Notes: generated from the sequence alone by a model not told the origin. A DNA stretch of 64,000 nucleotides from Sambucus nigra (GCA_949130495.1 OX422216.1:361484605-361548604), one strand, 5' to 3'. Positions 1 through 13,234 are shown, counted from the stretch's first letter. A program made the numbers and translations.

Positions 1-3000
1 CTCACAGTGGATGTAGGCCAAATTGGTTGAACCACTATACATCATTGTCTTATTTCCTCTTATACTCATCCCCATGTACACACTTACATACTTATATATT
101 TACATCTCTACAGCTGCCATGGCTACTACTGTTTGAGCTCACTATCACTTATCTGGTGGTGCTAAATCCCAGCATCATCAGCCTACCTTTAGATCACTTC
201 TCTATTTGTTTTTCTCTCAATTTATTATGTGTCTTTATTTGATACAACATGGATTATCCAGGCCATGTAGTCATTATATCATATCTATTGCTTATTACCT
301 CATGTTGTGTGCTGGTTGACTACGCAATCATTATTCACATTGATTATCTGTGATTCACTTGACTACTACACATCATCATTCATGTTCTATCATGGTTATA
401 TTGTCGTGCTATTTCTTCAATTAAATTTCGTGAAGTGAATGTACTAATTTTAATTAATTTCATATGAAATAGCTTATTATGTGATCCTTGTTAGTACACT
501 TGTTTAGTTTATTAATTGTTTACCTTTGTCAATACCATGACAAAAAGAAGGAGGAATATTAGATTAAGAAGGAGTTCTAATAAAGAACATATGTTTATAC
601 ATTTCACGATAAACTAAACGAATATGGTGTATATATTGAACAAATGAAGTACATTTGTCAATATTGCTTACATCACTATAATATTTTCATGTTATAACTT
701 GAATGCACACATTTATAGGAGGAATAAACTTTATATCTCATTCATAACCCATATTCTTTTTAAACTGTCCATTACATTCGTTTCATTATTTCTTTTGTTT
801 AGTGTGTCTGACAACTCAGCAGGCGCAAGATCCATTCAGATTCCTGTTTTGACGATTCGTAGTATATCTTAGTCTTTTTTCTTTTTTCGGAATTATGTTT
901 TTTTATGTCATAGGTCGGTAGACCCTCTTATAAAACTTGTAATCTCCTTTTTTCGTATATTTTTTCACAACATAGACAAAGGGGAGTTTTGTCAGAATAT
1001 CGATTTTACTAATGTGCCGCCCCTACAGGATGAGACTTTTTTGTTATATTGACCAAATATACTTTGAGTCTTGTTATCACGGTTGTCCCTTGAAGATAAT
1101 ATATCCTTTTATATCACTCTTAGGAAGGTAACATGACAGACCTAGACTCGTACTTTTTCATCACCCTAATTATTTTTAAAAATAAATATTTTGTGTGTTT
1201 TGACTGTGTGGTTAGTATGGATTTTTTGTAATAGCGTTATATGTGAAATGTGGTAAAAAAAATTATTTGAAAATTCAGTGTTCGCTCTTTATATATTTAA
1301 GGTTATTGTGTGTCTGTCGCCATATCATCGCCTCATCCAAAAAGTTTTCGTTGCAGTGATGGCCTCTATTCTATAGAGCCTTTATGCAGGGCTTATATCT
1401 AAGTTTTCATTTATGACATCAATGAAGTATCACTATGGTGAAGAACATCCTCTCTACAGTGACGCACCTACGAATCATGTCGATTTGGTGCTTAAATTCA
1501 TTTTTATAAAAGATTGTGCACATTTTCCTTGGTACTCATGCAATACTGAAATCTGACCATATTCTTTTACCTTTTCATCTTATCACTTCACATGTAAGTC
1601 TAAAACTTAGCTACATGTCCCCTAAATCTTCTCTTACAAGCTTGAGTGTATATGTAAGTGATGAGTTGAAACATCAGTTCTCAACAAGTGTAAAAGGAGC
1701 ATGATAATAATAATTTCTTTTGGGAAAAAAATATGTTTGATAAATCTTTTGTTGCCAAAAAAATCATTATGTTGGAGAGAAAATCTTTGAAAGATAAAAT
1801 ATTCTTTTGTGCTGAATCTTGCATTTTTTTTTAGTTTCAATCTTTTTTTTCTCTTTGATATATTCTTGAGATATTTTAAGAATAAATACTCATGAAATCT
1901 AAAAACATTTTGAAAAAAATATTTTCTTTAAAAATCTTTTTGTACCTTGAACTCATATGTTTATAGTTTATTCTTGAGTAATTTTTAGATTTTACTTATC
2001 CCAAAAATATATTTGCATGTTAAGCAAATATTTTCAATACTCTTTCAATTTCTATTCTTCACACGTTTAGAAAAGTCGTACTACACTCATTGGAGGCTTC
2101 TCAACCTTGTTCCAATACTTGAAACAGAAAGTTCTTCCACTATAAAATGAAGTCAGTTGATTATGTATTGAAGAATACATTGGTTGAGATAAAAAAGAAT
2201 GAAGGTTGTGAAGCATGTTCCAACAGTTGGCGCCTTCTCGTCAATGAAAGAAACGGTGTGAAAGTGCATTAGTCAAATGTAATGGATTAGGGTTACAAGA
2301 CATAGGTCCCCTCTATAATTCCTACCATAGTTCGTTTTTTATTGTGTTGGCATGAGGCTTTTTTCCATTGTGTATTTTGCCTCGTACGCCTGATTTTTGT
2401 AATATATTGTTTACCTTTTTGCACTTAGATTATGTCACCTGGTTATTGAAGATAAAATATTGTGTGATCTATTTAGTAAATAAATCATCATATTGATCTT
2501 AGGCACTGTATTTTCTACCCTAACTTTAACCGTAAAGACAACCTTATCATAACTAGAAATTAAATTTTAACTTGGATATTCTCTATTCGTCTCGGTTTTG
2601 AGCACATACTCTTATTTTACAAGTTACAATTTTAATTTGTCTCACTTGAGAGTATTTTTTACACAACTTTAGTTGTTTTATAATATAGTGACTTATGGAA
2701 CAAGTAATGTGGTACGAAGTACTTATAGGAGGCTTAGGGTGGAATGTGTGCACTAACTCACATGGTACATGCTGAATGACATCCTACTCTTAAATGCTTC
2801 CTCATATTCTTCTAGAATTTGTGTTGAAGGTGTGAACATTTCCTTCACGTGTAATACAAATATGTTCTATAATTTAGGAGGCCTCTAATGACTAAAGTAC
2901 CATTTCTGGTGAATTCTTTATGACTTCGGCTTTCTGGTACAATTTGGTTTAGGGTATGAGGCACAATGTATGAGGACGAGGGTATGAGGCTCAAACTATG

Positions 3001-3065
3001 AGGCCAACCCTATTAGGTCGAATGTTTCAAAATATTGATAATTCAGAGATGAGACATTTTTTATC
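1..3065. other. AT-rich flank without recognised gene
   Basis: No open frame here resembles a known protein family, and all stretches between stops are short. The first 40 bases (around GTGGATGTAGGCC) look like the transcribed end of a Ty1/copia-type LTR whose remainder would lie outside the window; this is a weak impression only. Near 2956-3010 the word TATGAGG recurs four times in imperfect copies. This stretch is the pre-insertion locus of the Athila element that follows and continues at 44166. Confidence 0.5.
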
Positions 3066-3070
3066 GTCAA
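3066..3070. repeat. Target-site duplication GTCAA (left) of the Athila element
   Basis: GTCAA directly precedes the LTR end at 3071 and is repeated exactly at 44161-44165 after the other LTR. A 5-bp duplication is what Ty3/gypsy integrases make, and the match over 41 kb fixes both outer borders. Confidence 0.9.
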
Positions 3071-4606
3071 TGAGGCGACTTAAAAAGTTTATCTTTACGC
3101 GTGTGATTACGATTCAAGTGCAATCCGATCGCTCAAGTAATAATCCAGTAAATCGGGTGTCGAACTCAGGGAATACGATACAGAACTTAACGACTAGTAG
3201 GAACGACGATTTACCCTACGGTTGACTCAGTTAAAGAAGGAAAAGATGATTGTTTGTGAAACTTCCTATCAACGGAAGAAATTTAATTAAACTATGAAAT
3301 AAACTACGTATGCGAGAATAACGAAGTGAGTGTTAAATCAATGTGGGAAAATGGAGTTAGGGTACGCTCTCCCGATCTGTCAGTGATTACGGAGAACATA
3401 AAAACTTCAAAAACCTAATTCTCAATTCAAAGAAACATCAAATACCTTCTAAGAATTCGACATATGCGAATTTTACTCCTCGCAATATCAAATCAAATAA
3501 TGGTATTTGACGAGAATGATAAATTACCAAAACGCCAATTGCACCCTTAAACATTTCGGTTACCTAGGGCAAACTGAATTAAAATACCTACAACCGTTAT
3601 TTTGATAAAAACCAAACCTTTGAATTGTTAATTACATTTTATTTGCTTTTAAATCCATTAGTAACACCTAGGTTGGGTTCATGTACCCCAACTTGATAAA
3701 AACTTAGCCGGACATAGCTACGTGGGAAATAACCAAAATTCTGACATTGCATGCGTTGGAAATTATGATGAAACTATTGCTAAACATTCATGGGAGTCTT
3801 GGAATCCCTGAAAAATAAATAAAAACATGCAAATATGGAGAATATGCAAGAATAAGATAGAGAAGACAAACTTAATATTAAAATCTTGAAAATTTATCCA
3901 CAATAATGTAGCTTTAGTGCATGAATTAAAACTAGGGTTCTTGCCTCCTCTCCTCTCTCATTCCAAGGTAGAAACTAACTAAAAGATATCTAGAATAATG
4001 AATGAATAATAATACTACATTTTTTTTAAGAGTTTTAATCTCGTACAACTTCAATTTTTAAGTGGAAGAAAATAAGATTTCGTTCAAATGTCGGCAAACC
4101 GGTTCGGTATGGCCTTTGTAAATGGGCGAACCGGTTCAAAATTCCAGTAGTGAGGCCAAATTTGCGAAACAGCATCAAACCTGTTCTCTTAAGAACCAAA
4201 CCAGTTCAGCCCTTAAAAATTCTTATTTTCTTCCTTGAATTCTTCTTATTTTCATATTATCATATCTTCTCAAAAGGGGCTCGAATTTGGATGTCGTTTC
4301 TTCCCACGTGCTTGTCAAATAGAGGTATTCAACTTGTCTTTAGGTTTCTCATCCGAATTCCAATTGTACAATTACGTTACTACCCTTGACTTTCCTTCTA
4401 TTCTTTTTTATCTTTATTCCGATTTATCTCATGTCTTCACGTGCATAAAATACCTGTAAAATATAAGAGAAATACCCAAAACTCAATGTACTTTTTAGAA
4501 TATGTCAGTAGCAATGATATGAGATAATCCAATTCAATTGCACCGCATGGGGTGATAAAAGCCTCTAAATTACGGGGGATAGATATGAAAAATTTATTCA
4601 TAATCA
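3071..4606 (-). repeat. 3' LTR of the Athila element
   Basis: Read on the minus strand it begins TGATTATG at 4606 and ends near ...CTCA at 3071. It aligns with the split 5' LTR over its whole length. It contains a cluster of AACCGGTT-type palindromes around 4098-4215 and a single copy of a 27-bp unit (3359-3385) that is triplicated in the other LTR. The inner edge is flanked by a purine tract on the minus strand. Confidence 0.88.
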
Positions 4607-4620
4607 AACCCCTTAACTTA
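4607..4620 (-). other. Polypurine tract of the Athila element
   Basis: On the minus strand this reads AAGTTAAGGGGTT directly before the LTR start TGATTATG. Its position and purine content fit the plus-strand primer of a gypsy element. Confidence 0.7.
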
Positions 4621-6885
4621 GAACTTTGAACGTCCCTAGCAATGTAAAACATTCAAAACAAGATCAAAACACTTGAAAAATATTTGATTGGGATAGAATG
4701 TCTTCTTTGTGGATAAGTGATTACATTTAGTGTATGCAACAATCCGTTAAATCCCTAGGTTACCCTAAAAGGACGAGTGGTGTCTCGTGAGGGTTTGTAG
4801 TGAATATACTCATAAATTTAATTTTTTGATTCAAAGAAAAATCAAAATACTTAAAAATTATGCAATTTAAATTCTCCCAAAATAGTCACCATAAATTTAT
4901 ATTCAATAGCCTTAAATAGTAGTGTGCGTGTGTGAAGCCGAAAATTAAACCACTAAGTTCCACCCGTTGATCATTACGTTACTTTTTCAAAATTTGTTTA
5001 AATTCAAATTCTCGCAGATGCACTCACAAATTAATCTCTCTGAATGTGGTTATTTCTCTCGGTGTACGTAACTTATAAGAGTAAATATAATGGAATAAGA
5101 ATTCACGCACACAAATTTGAAAGATGGAATTTATTTAGGTGAAAATATCTCATCATAAGATTACTGTTATTGGAAAACGGGAAACATAGACTCTTATCCA
5201 CACCAATTGATCTCTATTATTATCTTTTCATGTCTTAGGCTCTCCACGTGATAATTAATTTCGTTATTCGGACTCGGTTAGGGCTTTGTTGGGTTATAAA
5301 GTGTATTGGGTAAAATGGTAATGGTCGGGAAATTTGGAGCTAGAAATTTTTTATTACTATGATGTCCGTTAGAACCTTTTCGGACATTTTCTCTTTTTCT
5401 CTTCTTTTTTTATATTTTTTATATTTTTTTATTTTTCTTTTATTTTTCTAATTTTCTTTTCTTGCCTTTTTTGTTGAGCATTATTCTATTATTCTTGCCC
5501 CTTTTTGTGTACCATTTGGACTTAATTGATGAATTTTTCAATTTTCACAACTCTGGGCCTCTTGGAATTTTTGGATTATCAAACTATATTGGAAAACTTT
5601 ATTAGGCTCAAAATGGCTAGCAAAAGGATAATTTTTCAGTAGTTTCCATGAATAATATTTTTGGGTAACAAATGATGGACTAACTTCATTTGTCTAAATT
5701 ACTTATTATTTTACCATATGCATCTCGAGAATATATCTCATTTAGAGATATTTTAGTGTGTGTGTTTAAGATAACATCTCACTTGTTTCCCGTAACCAAT
5801 AAAAATAAAGGAATAGAGATCTTCAATGAATTTTTTAAATGCTAAAACCAACGTTGATTTAACCATTAACTCGAATTGATTTCATTACTCACAAAAATGA
5901 AAGGCCCGAAATCTCACCGGGTTAATTAATCTCCACACTTATTCGTAAAATCGTCAATTTTCATTCAACTTCCGTTTTTGGTCAATTTCGGTTTTTTGCA
6001 TTTGGTTTTCACAATTTGAGCGTTTAAACAAATTTTTTGTGATATTTTTGAAAAATTTATATCCAAATTTTTATTTATTTTAAAAGTAAAATATTTTTGG
6101 CTTTTTCGAATTTTTCCATTTTTTTGGAAATTTTGGAAATTTTCTATTTTTTTGGGCATTTTGAAATTTGTGAATTTTTTTTAATCGCACGTGTCCCCCC
6201 CCCCCCCCCGGTGCCCCAAACTTAGGCTTTTGTAATGTCCTCATGCACAAAGGACTATAATATAAACAAAATAAAAGTGCTTGCAAAAAATTACACCAAA
6301 TACGGAAGCTACTGTGGAGGGGGGTTGAACAACTCGTGCCTACTCGAATCATACGTATCGTAGAAATAGGTTGGGAGTTAAATGTTTAGGCGTAATTGTG
6401 CGTGATACATCTCCATTTGGAGTCGAAAGATCATGCTCGTGTTCTGCTTATAGTTTCTCGTGAAAGTGTCAAAACGAATCTCTGAAGCTTCATTGCAGCT
6501 CTTGTTGGGTACATAATTATGATCCGCCTCCTCATTATACTCGATATCCTCTTCTCCCATGTCAACATCTTCCACCGCCAGTAGAGGTGGGAAAACTACT
6601 TCCATTTTCCAGACGCTCCTAGTTATGGATTCTTGCCCAATGGCCTTGGGTAGACGAGGTTGCGTTTGTGGTTCTGGAAGCCCGATGTCATTTAAGAGGG
6701 AGGTTATGAAATGGACATAGGTGAGGGCAGTCTCGTCTTTTCAATCCATGGCAGCGTGTATGATCTCCTTTTAAAGGTATGGGCGAGGTGAATTGGGCTA
6801 GCCTCAGTGAGAAGATGGTAAAGAAAATTTTCGTGGCGAATGCGGATTGCCGAGTTACTAGAAGTTTGTAGTATGACTCAAACGA

Positions 6886-7170
6886 TTAAAAAGGAAAGAT
6901 GGGTCGTCTCATCGAGATTACCCACCAAAAAGTTATCACGCTCCCAAATGTAATTGGGTGCGATTCACTGGATGCATTGGTACTTTGGATTGGGTTGCCA
7001 ACGGTGGGGAAATAAAATCTTGGGGGGGCATGAACCCGCTTGGCCCTCATTTTCTGGATGATGATGTTGAGAGAAAGAGGGATTCGTTTATCATCAACAA
7101 AGGCTTCATATGTATCGTTGTTAGTTTTGATGAGAGTTCCATAAAACGTGTGCACTTCATCTAGCCATAC
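6886..7170 (-). pseudogene. Remnant of Athila downstream ORF (possible plant transposon protein domain)
   Basis: An open stretch of about 95 codons reads ...LDEVHTFYGTL...AFVDDKRIPLSLNIIIQKM. The pattern of a finger of aromatic residues, then a short strand ending in a basic-proline motif and a helix, resembles the putative plant transposon domain found downstream of pol in some Athila/Tat elements. This rests on pattern memory only. No start or full domain remains, and an unrelated chance frame is possible. Confidence 0.3.
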
Positions 7171-7659
7171 ATTGTCGTTGGGCTCCGTAAGGAATTGGCA
7201 CCACCTTTATCGGCATAATATATTGGAGACGGATGGAGGTAGCTCATCCTAGTTGACTTCTCGTTCAATGTGCAAGGTGAAGGTGGGAGAGAAGAAATTT
7301 TCTCACCATTTATGCTATTGGTTAGAGCAGTATGTGTGATCATCATTATGGAGGATTTTCGTCAAATCACACTTCTCAGGAATTTCATCGTTTTCCATTT
7401 GAAAAAGAATTTGGGAATTGATTGGAGAAGATAACGGTTTAGGAGATATGGAAGAGGTGGGATGGAATGGATGGATGGAGATGTATGTATAGGTGGAGGG
7501 GTGGTGGAAGTGAGGGAAGAATTGTAGAGGAAATGGATGTGGATGGAAATGTTGGAGGGAATAATGGGGTGGAATTTTTGGAGTTTAATGAAGGGGAAAT
7601 GAATGTGTGAAAGTGGAAAGGAGTAAAATGGGAGGGAACGAAATTATGCACCTTCTTGG

Positions 7660-7790
7660 AGCAAATCGGTTTGTCGTGGGGCGAAACGGTTCGACCCTTT
7701 TAATTTTTTATTCGTTCAGCGATGTGAACCAGTTAGGCTATGATGGTGAAGACAGGGCGAACCGGTTCGGAATTCCAGTATGGACCTCCA
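7660..7790 (-). repeat. Internal copy of the LTR palindrome segment
   Basis: This stretch holds GCGAACCGGTTCG followed by GAATTCCAGTA and then a CCAAATTGC block, in the same order as 4127-4180 in the LTR (GCGAACCGGTTC, AATTCCAGTAG, CCAAATTTGC). A decayed first palindrome (AAACGGTTCG) lies upstream at about 7683-7692. It is therefore a partial duplication of the LTR leader segment inside the 3' untranslated region. Confidence 0.6.
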
Positions 7791-8049
7791 AATTGCATCT
7801 TAAAAAAAACGAAGTGTTGAAATCACCCAAAACTCACTTTTTTGAAAAACTTCCAAAACACTGCCACTCACATTTTAGCTTGAAAAACCTTGAAAACTCA
7901 CCTCAAAACGCTTTATGCTCTCATGGACTGTGCATTTGTGCTCCTATACTTGTTTGACTCATAATTAACGAACCTCTAACTAACCTAATCTACATGACTT
8001 ACTATGATACACAAGAATCACCCCATACGCATCAACGGTGAGACGACCT

Positions 8050-9330
8050 CTCCTTTTAAGCTCACTCCACCCCGTAAACGGGGTCTGCTAATAAAATTGT
8101 GTCGGCTTCCTCAACATACACCTCGAGATATGGCTTTAAGCATTGTCCATTTACCTTGAACGTGTCTCCCCCTTAGGATCTTCTAATTAGACGGATCCAA
8201 GGGGAAATACCTCTCTCACAACGAACGGGTCGTTCCATCGCGAATGTAACTTACCGGGAAATAAATGTAAGCGTGAGTTGTATAGAAGCATTTTTTTACT
8301 AGAATGAAATTCCTTTCGACGGATAATTCGCTCATCTATGAGTCTCATTCTTTTTTTGTATATTTTGTCTCTTTCATACGCATCATTACATATTTCTTCT
8401 AACTCATTCAATTGAATCTTGTGTGCTTCACCAACTTGATCCATGTTCTAATTCAACCTCTTAATTGGCCAATATGCCTCATGTTCTGGTTCCTCAAGGA
8501 AATGGCAAGGCTTGCCATACACAAAGAAAAAAGGGTACATCCTGAGGGGTTCTTATACATGATTTGATAAGCCCATAGCACATCGTTCAAACGGAGAGAC
8601 CAATCCTTACGATTAGGATCAACAGTCTTTTCTAAAATGTTCTTATTCTTACGATTTGCTAATTCGGCTTGCCCGTTCGTTTGGGGGTGATATCCCAACC
8701 TTGTTGACGACCCCATACTTTCTTATGAGTTTTTCAAATGGCCTATTTCAAAAGTGTTTTCCGTTATCACTAATGATTGCCTTTAGAGCTTCGAAGAGAG
8801 AATATATGTGTTCTTGTAAAAACTTTATCACCACCTTGTTGTCATTTGTCTTGGTAGTTTTGGCCTCAACCCATTTTGACACATAATCTACCGCTACATG
8901 GATGTATAAGAAACCATAGGAGGGAGGCAAGGTCCCATGAAGTAAATGTCCCAACAATCAAATATCTCAATGACGAGTATAGGGGTCAACGACATCATGT
9001 CTCATCGAGTGATGGCTCTTATCCTTTGAATCTATCACAAGATTTGCAATAAGTATTAATATCCCGAAAAATTATGGGCCAATAGATACCGTTTTGAAGA
9101 TTCTTAGCGATCGTCTTATTCATCGAAAAGTGGCCTCCATAAGCTTCCGTATGACAAAAATGAATGACACTAAGTATCTCATCATCCGGTAAACATCTTT
9201 GGATGATTTGTTCCGCACAATATTTGAACAAATAGGGATTGTCATAGAAGAACATGTGCAACCAAGTTTGGAACTTTTTTCTCCCTTGTGGCGCCCAATC
9301 GGAGGGAACGACCCCTGTGACAAGGAAATT
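8050..9330 (-). pseudogene. Athila integrase, degenerate
   Basis: Pieces in several minus frames give the HHCC zinc-binding region (HFCHTEAYGGHFSMNKT ... CKSC, 9019-9261), the catalytic core with DYVSKWVEA and IISDNGKHF (8748-8957), and the last acidic region [12 protein letters not shown] (8453-8716). These are the D, D and E blocks of a gypsy integrase. Frameshifts and stops separate the blocks, so no integrase could be made. The C-terminal part (8187-8444) continues to about 8050. Confidence 0.85.
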
Positions 9331-10109
9331 AACTATATCCCCAAACTAGGGGAGAGAAAATGTGGAAAATAATTGCTCATTCGAAAAATATTCGTCTATA
9401 GGTACGGGATCACTTGGTATGTCGGACGAAAGCCGGGGCAAATGGTCGGCTATGACGTTTTCTACTTCTTTCTTGTCTTTTATAGAGATAATGAACTCTT
9501 GTAGGAGTATGATCCACCTTATGAGGCGCGGTTTATCATCCTTTAAACAAAGGAGATACTTAAGAGCCATGGTCGATAAAGCATATGATAGGTGAACCAA
9601 TGAGATAAGAGCAGAATTTGTCTAGGGTTACATCTAAAGCTAGCAATTCTTTCTTCGTTGTGGAGTAATTAAGTTGTGGTCTGGTTAACATCCGGTTATA
9701 ATAGTAGATGACATGAGCCTTCTTATAATTTTTAAGCCCAAAATATCCACTATAGCATAATCACTAGCATCACATATGAGCTCTAATGGGAGGGACCAAT
9801 CCAGAGATTTCATAATGGGAGCGAACACGAGCATTCTTTTAAATTTTTCAAAAGAACTTTGGCATGCTTCATTCCACTCAAAGGGGTCATCTTTCACAAG
9901 TAGGTTACTCAAGGCCTAGAGATGGCACTAAAGTCCTTAATAAACCTCCGATAGAAACCCGTGTGGCCCAAGAAAGAGCGCACATCCTTTAGTGACTTTG
10001 GTGGGGGGAGATTGGCTATGACAACTACTTTTTCCCCATGTACCTCAACACCTTTAGACAACACTATGTGGCCAAGAACTATTCCTTTGGTAACCATAAA
10101 ATGCCACTT
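9331..10109 (-). pseudogene. Athila RNase H region, degenerate
   Basis: Minus-strand fragments include the RT-RH tether KGVEVHGEKVVVIANLPPP and SFLGHTGFYRRFIKDFS (about 9909-10097), then FEWNEACQSSFEKFK and ELICDASDYAI (9685-9912), where the aspartate of DASDYA corresponds to the first RNase H acidic residue. Later pieces (ADHLPRLSS, 9346-9600) match the end of the domain. Several stops and frameshifts interrupt it. Confidence 0.8.
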
Positions 10110-11199
10110 CTCCCAATTATTACCAAGTTCTTTTCCACATAATGATCAAGAACTTTTTCAATATTAGCGAGGCAAAGGTCAAAAGAGGGCTGAATACACT
10201 AAAGTCAACCATGAAAACCTCAAGGCCCCTTTCGACTATGTCGCTAAAAAGACTAAGCATGCACCTTTGAAAGGTCGTATGTGCATTACATAATCCAAAA
10301 GGCATAAATTTGTAGGAAAACGTGCCAAAAAAGACATGTGAATGTCGTCTTCCCTTTATCTATCACGTCTACCTCAATTTGGTTATATCTGAAATAACCA
10401 TTAAGAAATAAATAGAATGGGTGTCCCGCTACTCTCTCTAACATTTGGTCGATAAACGGTAAGATAAAATGATCTTTCATCGTGTCAGCATTGATTTTCT
10501 GGTAGTCAATTCAAATGTGTCACCCGGTGGTGGTGCGTTGGGGAATTAGCTCACCCTTGGCGTTTTCAACCACGATAATTCCCGACTTCTTTGGGATGAC
10601 TTGGATATTACTCATCCACTTACTATCCAAAATGGGATAAATGATGTATGCGTCCAATAGATTAATAATCTCCGCTCTGATGACATGTTTCATCGCGGGG
10701 TTCAATCGTCGTTGCATCTCCTTTGAAGGCTTTATGTCCTCATCGAGGTGGATTTTTTGGGTACAAATCAGGGGAATTACAATTTAAATTCGCGATGCTC
10801 CAACCAAAATCACTACGGTGCTTCCTAAAAATTTCTAATAATTTACACTCTTGCTTTTTATTTAGGCTCGATGAGACAACAACGGGAAATGTCTTATCCT
10901 CTCCCAAATAAGCATATTTTACGTTTGAGGGTAGTTTCTTCAATTCGAGGGTGGGAAATTTTTCATCGGAGGGAACCGTCCGCGACTACCTCAGTGGTTT
11001 TTACTTGAATTTAAAAACCCAATTAATATCTCTCACGCCCTTATCCATCGCTCTTTTATTTAAGATCGCTCTCAACTCTCCTACCTCCCTCTCGAATTCG
11101 GTGTTCATCTTTTCACTCTCACTACTCAAAATAAGACACGCTTCTAACGAATCTCCACCAATATGTACCTATATGTGCTCATTTACTACCTCCTCAATA
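10110..11199 (-). pseudogene. Athila reverse transcriptase, degenerate
   Basis: The N-terminal tether (EIFRKHRSDFGWSIANL) is followed by RRLNPAMKHVIRAEIINLLDA, then IPKKSG, YLFLNGYFRYNQIE (normally the LDGYSGYNQI box) and MPFGLCNAHTTFQRCM. The catalytic box reads FMVDF instead of FMDDF, so one of the two metal-binding aspartates is lost. Stops and frameshifts split the domain into at least four pieces. Confidence 0.87.
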
Positions 11200-11849
11200 A
11201 GATCCACCGCGTGAAACGCGCCCTCATCACCCATTTGCTTAGTGATGTTGAAGATATTTATTTTAAGAGTCATATTCCCGAATGTGAGTTGCATTTGCCC
11301 ATTTCGTGTATTAATCAATGCATTAGCCATAGATAAGAATGGGCGACCAAGGATGACGGGAACATGATTACTTGAGGTGATGGAGGGATTCGTGTCCTAA
11401 ATGACAAAATCTAATGGGAAGTAAAAGGTGTCTACTTGGACTAACACGTTCTCAATAATCCCTCGAGGGATCTTTAGGGTAAGGTCCGCGAGTTGGAGAG
11501 TGATCTTAGTGGGTTTGAGGTCCCCCAAATATAATTGCCTATAAATGGATTAAAGGAGAATGTTAACAATAACCACTAAATCTAGTAAGGCTCTCTCAAT
11601 GCGGTTCTTTCCAATGATGCACGAAATGGTCAGTGCACCCAGATCTTTAAACTTTGGTGGGAGGTCACTTAGTAAAACTAAGCTTATAGTTTGTGCTAGG
11701 AAAATGTTATTTTTAACCTTTAGTCTACGTTTCACTGTCAATATGTCCTTAAGGAACTTAGCATATGCATAAATTTACTTTATTGCCTCGAGAAAAGGTA
11801 AATTCAGCTTGACTTGCTTAAGTACATCTCTGACATCTTCATGGGCCTT
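11200..11849 (-). pseudogene. Athila aspartic protease, degenerate
   Basis: The minus strand reads DLPPKFKDLGALTISCIIG, then ERALLDLVVIVNILL where Athila proteases have ALLDLGASVN. The glycine next to the catalytic residue is changed. Further on come LADLTLKIPRGI, NVLVQVDTFYFPLDFVI and NHVPVILGRPFLA, the flap and C-terminal parts. The reading is cut at 11850 by the CACTA insertion; the gag side continues at 22368. Confidence 0.82.
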
Positions 11850-11852
11850 TAA

Positions 11853-12075
11853 CACTACAGAAAAACGTGACTTTTGAAACAGTATTTTACCGTTGCTAAA
11901 AATATTAGTAACGAAATTTTTTCGTTAGAACAAAGGCATAGAGCACGAAATTAGTAATAGAATTTTAACGTTACTATTAGTAACGATAAAATTCTGTTAC
12001 TAATTCTGAATTTACCAACAGTATTTTATTGTTACTAATTCTAATTTAGTAATGGACTTTTATGTTACTATTTTA
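11853..12075. repeat. Left terminus and subterminal repeats of outer CACTA
   Basis: After CACTACA the region repeats TTAGTAAC and its complement GTTACTAA about ten times in varied spacing and orientation (for example 11907, 11950, 11980, 12032, 12047). Such subterminal words are the binding sites for the accessory transposition protein in this superfamily. Confidence 0.8.
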
Positions 12076-12658
12076 ACCTTATTATACCCTTTTTCTAAAA
12101 CTTTTATCTGATTTTGTAATGGTAAAGGTCCTTTAGTAATATTAATACCTATTTAAAAATATATATATTTTTCATGATCCAATATCCGAAATTTAAATCA
12201 ATTCAATTATTCTTACCACACTATTTAAATCCTGAGAACATATACAAAAATAGTCCACATAAACAAGGGCATTATATTCAACATTTACAGTTTATATAAG
12301 TCTCCACTCTTTATTTACAAAAGAAACTTAAACCAAACAAATGAAACATCTTAATACAATCATCCCGAAAGTTACATTACTTTCACAAATGCATCAAATA
12401 TAACATCCTAATACAATCATCCCAAAATGAGATGTTTTTATTTATAACCAAGAAAATGAAATATAAAAAATAAGTATGTTATTGTTGACTATCAACTTTC
12501 GTTATGTTATGATCACCATCAACACCATAACCTACAACGTTGGAAACTTAATGAGGATCCAAAAATGACATTCTGTCAAACAAAAAAAAATTATCATATT
12601 AGTTATAATATGAAAATCTAGTCATACAAAATTAATTTAGTATCAAAAAATCACTTAC
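12076..12658. other. CACTA interior, no gene recognised
   Basis: AT-rich sequence with no recognisable frame. It lies between the left subterminal array and the first captured exon and probably holds intron or spacer sequence. Confidence 0.5.
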
Positions 12659-12740
12659 CTCGGGAATAACCCAAAGTGATAGTTTCGCATAAAGAAGATC
12701 TATAGAAACCCCACCGAATTTAAATTTCTTCAGTGCATTA
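12659..12740 (-). pseudogene. Captured exon fragment, probable poly(A) polymerase
   Basis: The minus strand reads KKFKFGGVSIDLLYAKLS then LWVIPE, and ends in a good donor site (GAG followed by GTAAGT at 12658). In plant poly(A) polymerases the central part of the nucleotidyltransferase domain has KFKF-GISIDLLYA...VPEDLDIS, where the aspartate after SI is a catalytic metal ligand. Only about 27 codons are present, with no neighbouring exon of the same gene identified, so this is a gene fragment carried by the CACTA element. Confidence 0.6.
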
Positions 12741-13186
12741 TATGAACCCCAAAGTTATGTGGTCCCTTTAAGTTTTACGTTGTTGTCAATGTATTATATG
12801 AACTATTATTTATGGGAGGATACACAAAATGTTTTGAAGGAATCCGAGTGTAATAGAGCACCCTTCGTGAGCACTAAAACATCAAGACTCCAGGCTATAT
12901 AACGAAATCAATCTCTAAAATGATTTTGACTTGTAGAGTTTCAGATGTGCGATTTCTTGAGAAGGTAGCATTAAAACAAAAGGTGCGCCAATGGAGATAT
13001 TTCTCCTAGTATATTCATACGCTTACAATATACATTCTTCTATAAAATCAGGACTGCTAAGATGATATGCCCCAGCAAGGCATGTGCAACTTAATCAGAT
13101 GGGCAAAATGAAAAAGATAAAAAAATTGGTACAATCGGCAAAAAATAAAACTTTGATCTACAAGGTTCTCATAAAGCACCTCACCC

Positions 13187-13216
13187 CCCCCCCCCCCCCC
13201 CAAAAAAAAAAAAAAA
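13187..13216. repeat. Poly-C / poly-A tract
   Basis: A run of about 15 C residues is followed directly by about 15 A residues. Such tracts are unstable and may reflect slippage. Confidence 0.85.
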
Positions 13217-13234
13217 CACTTGCAATAAAAGCTA

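Larger units (their letters stand above)
4621..8049 (-). other. Athila 3' internal region, mostly non-coding
   Basis: About 3.4 kb lies between integrase and the polypurine tract, a space where Athila elements often hold an extra ORF. No continuous coding frame survives. It contains T-rich stretches (5390-5470), a run of 14 C residues near 6196-6209, a possible ORF remnant near 6886-7170 and a duplicate of the LTR palindrome segment near 7660-7790. Confidence 0.55.

Noticed and set aside
1..250. Possible copia LTR remnant at the window start
   Set aside because: Only a short word resembles LTR leaders; no second LTR, primer site or coding part lies in the window, so it was not listed as an element.
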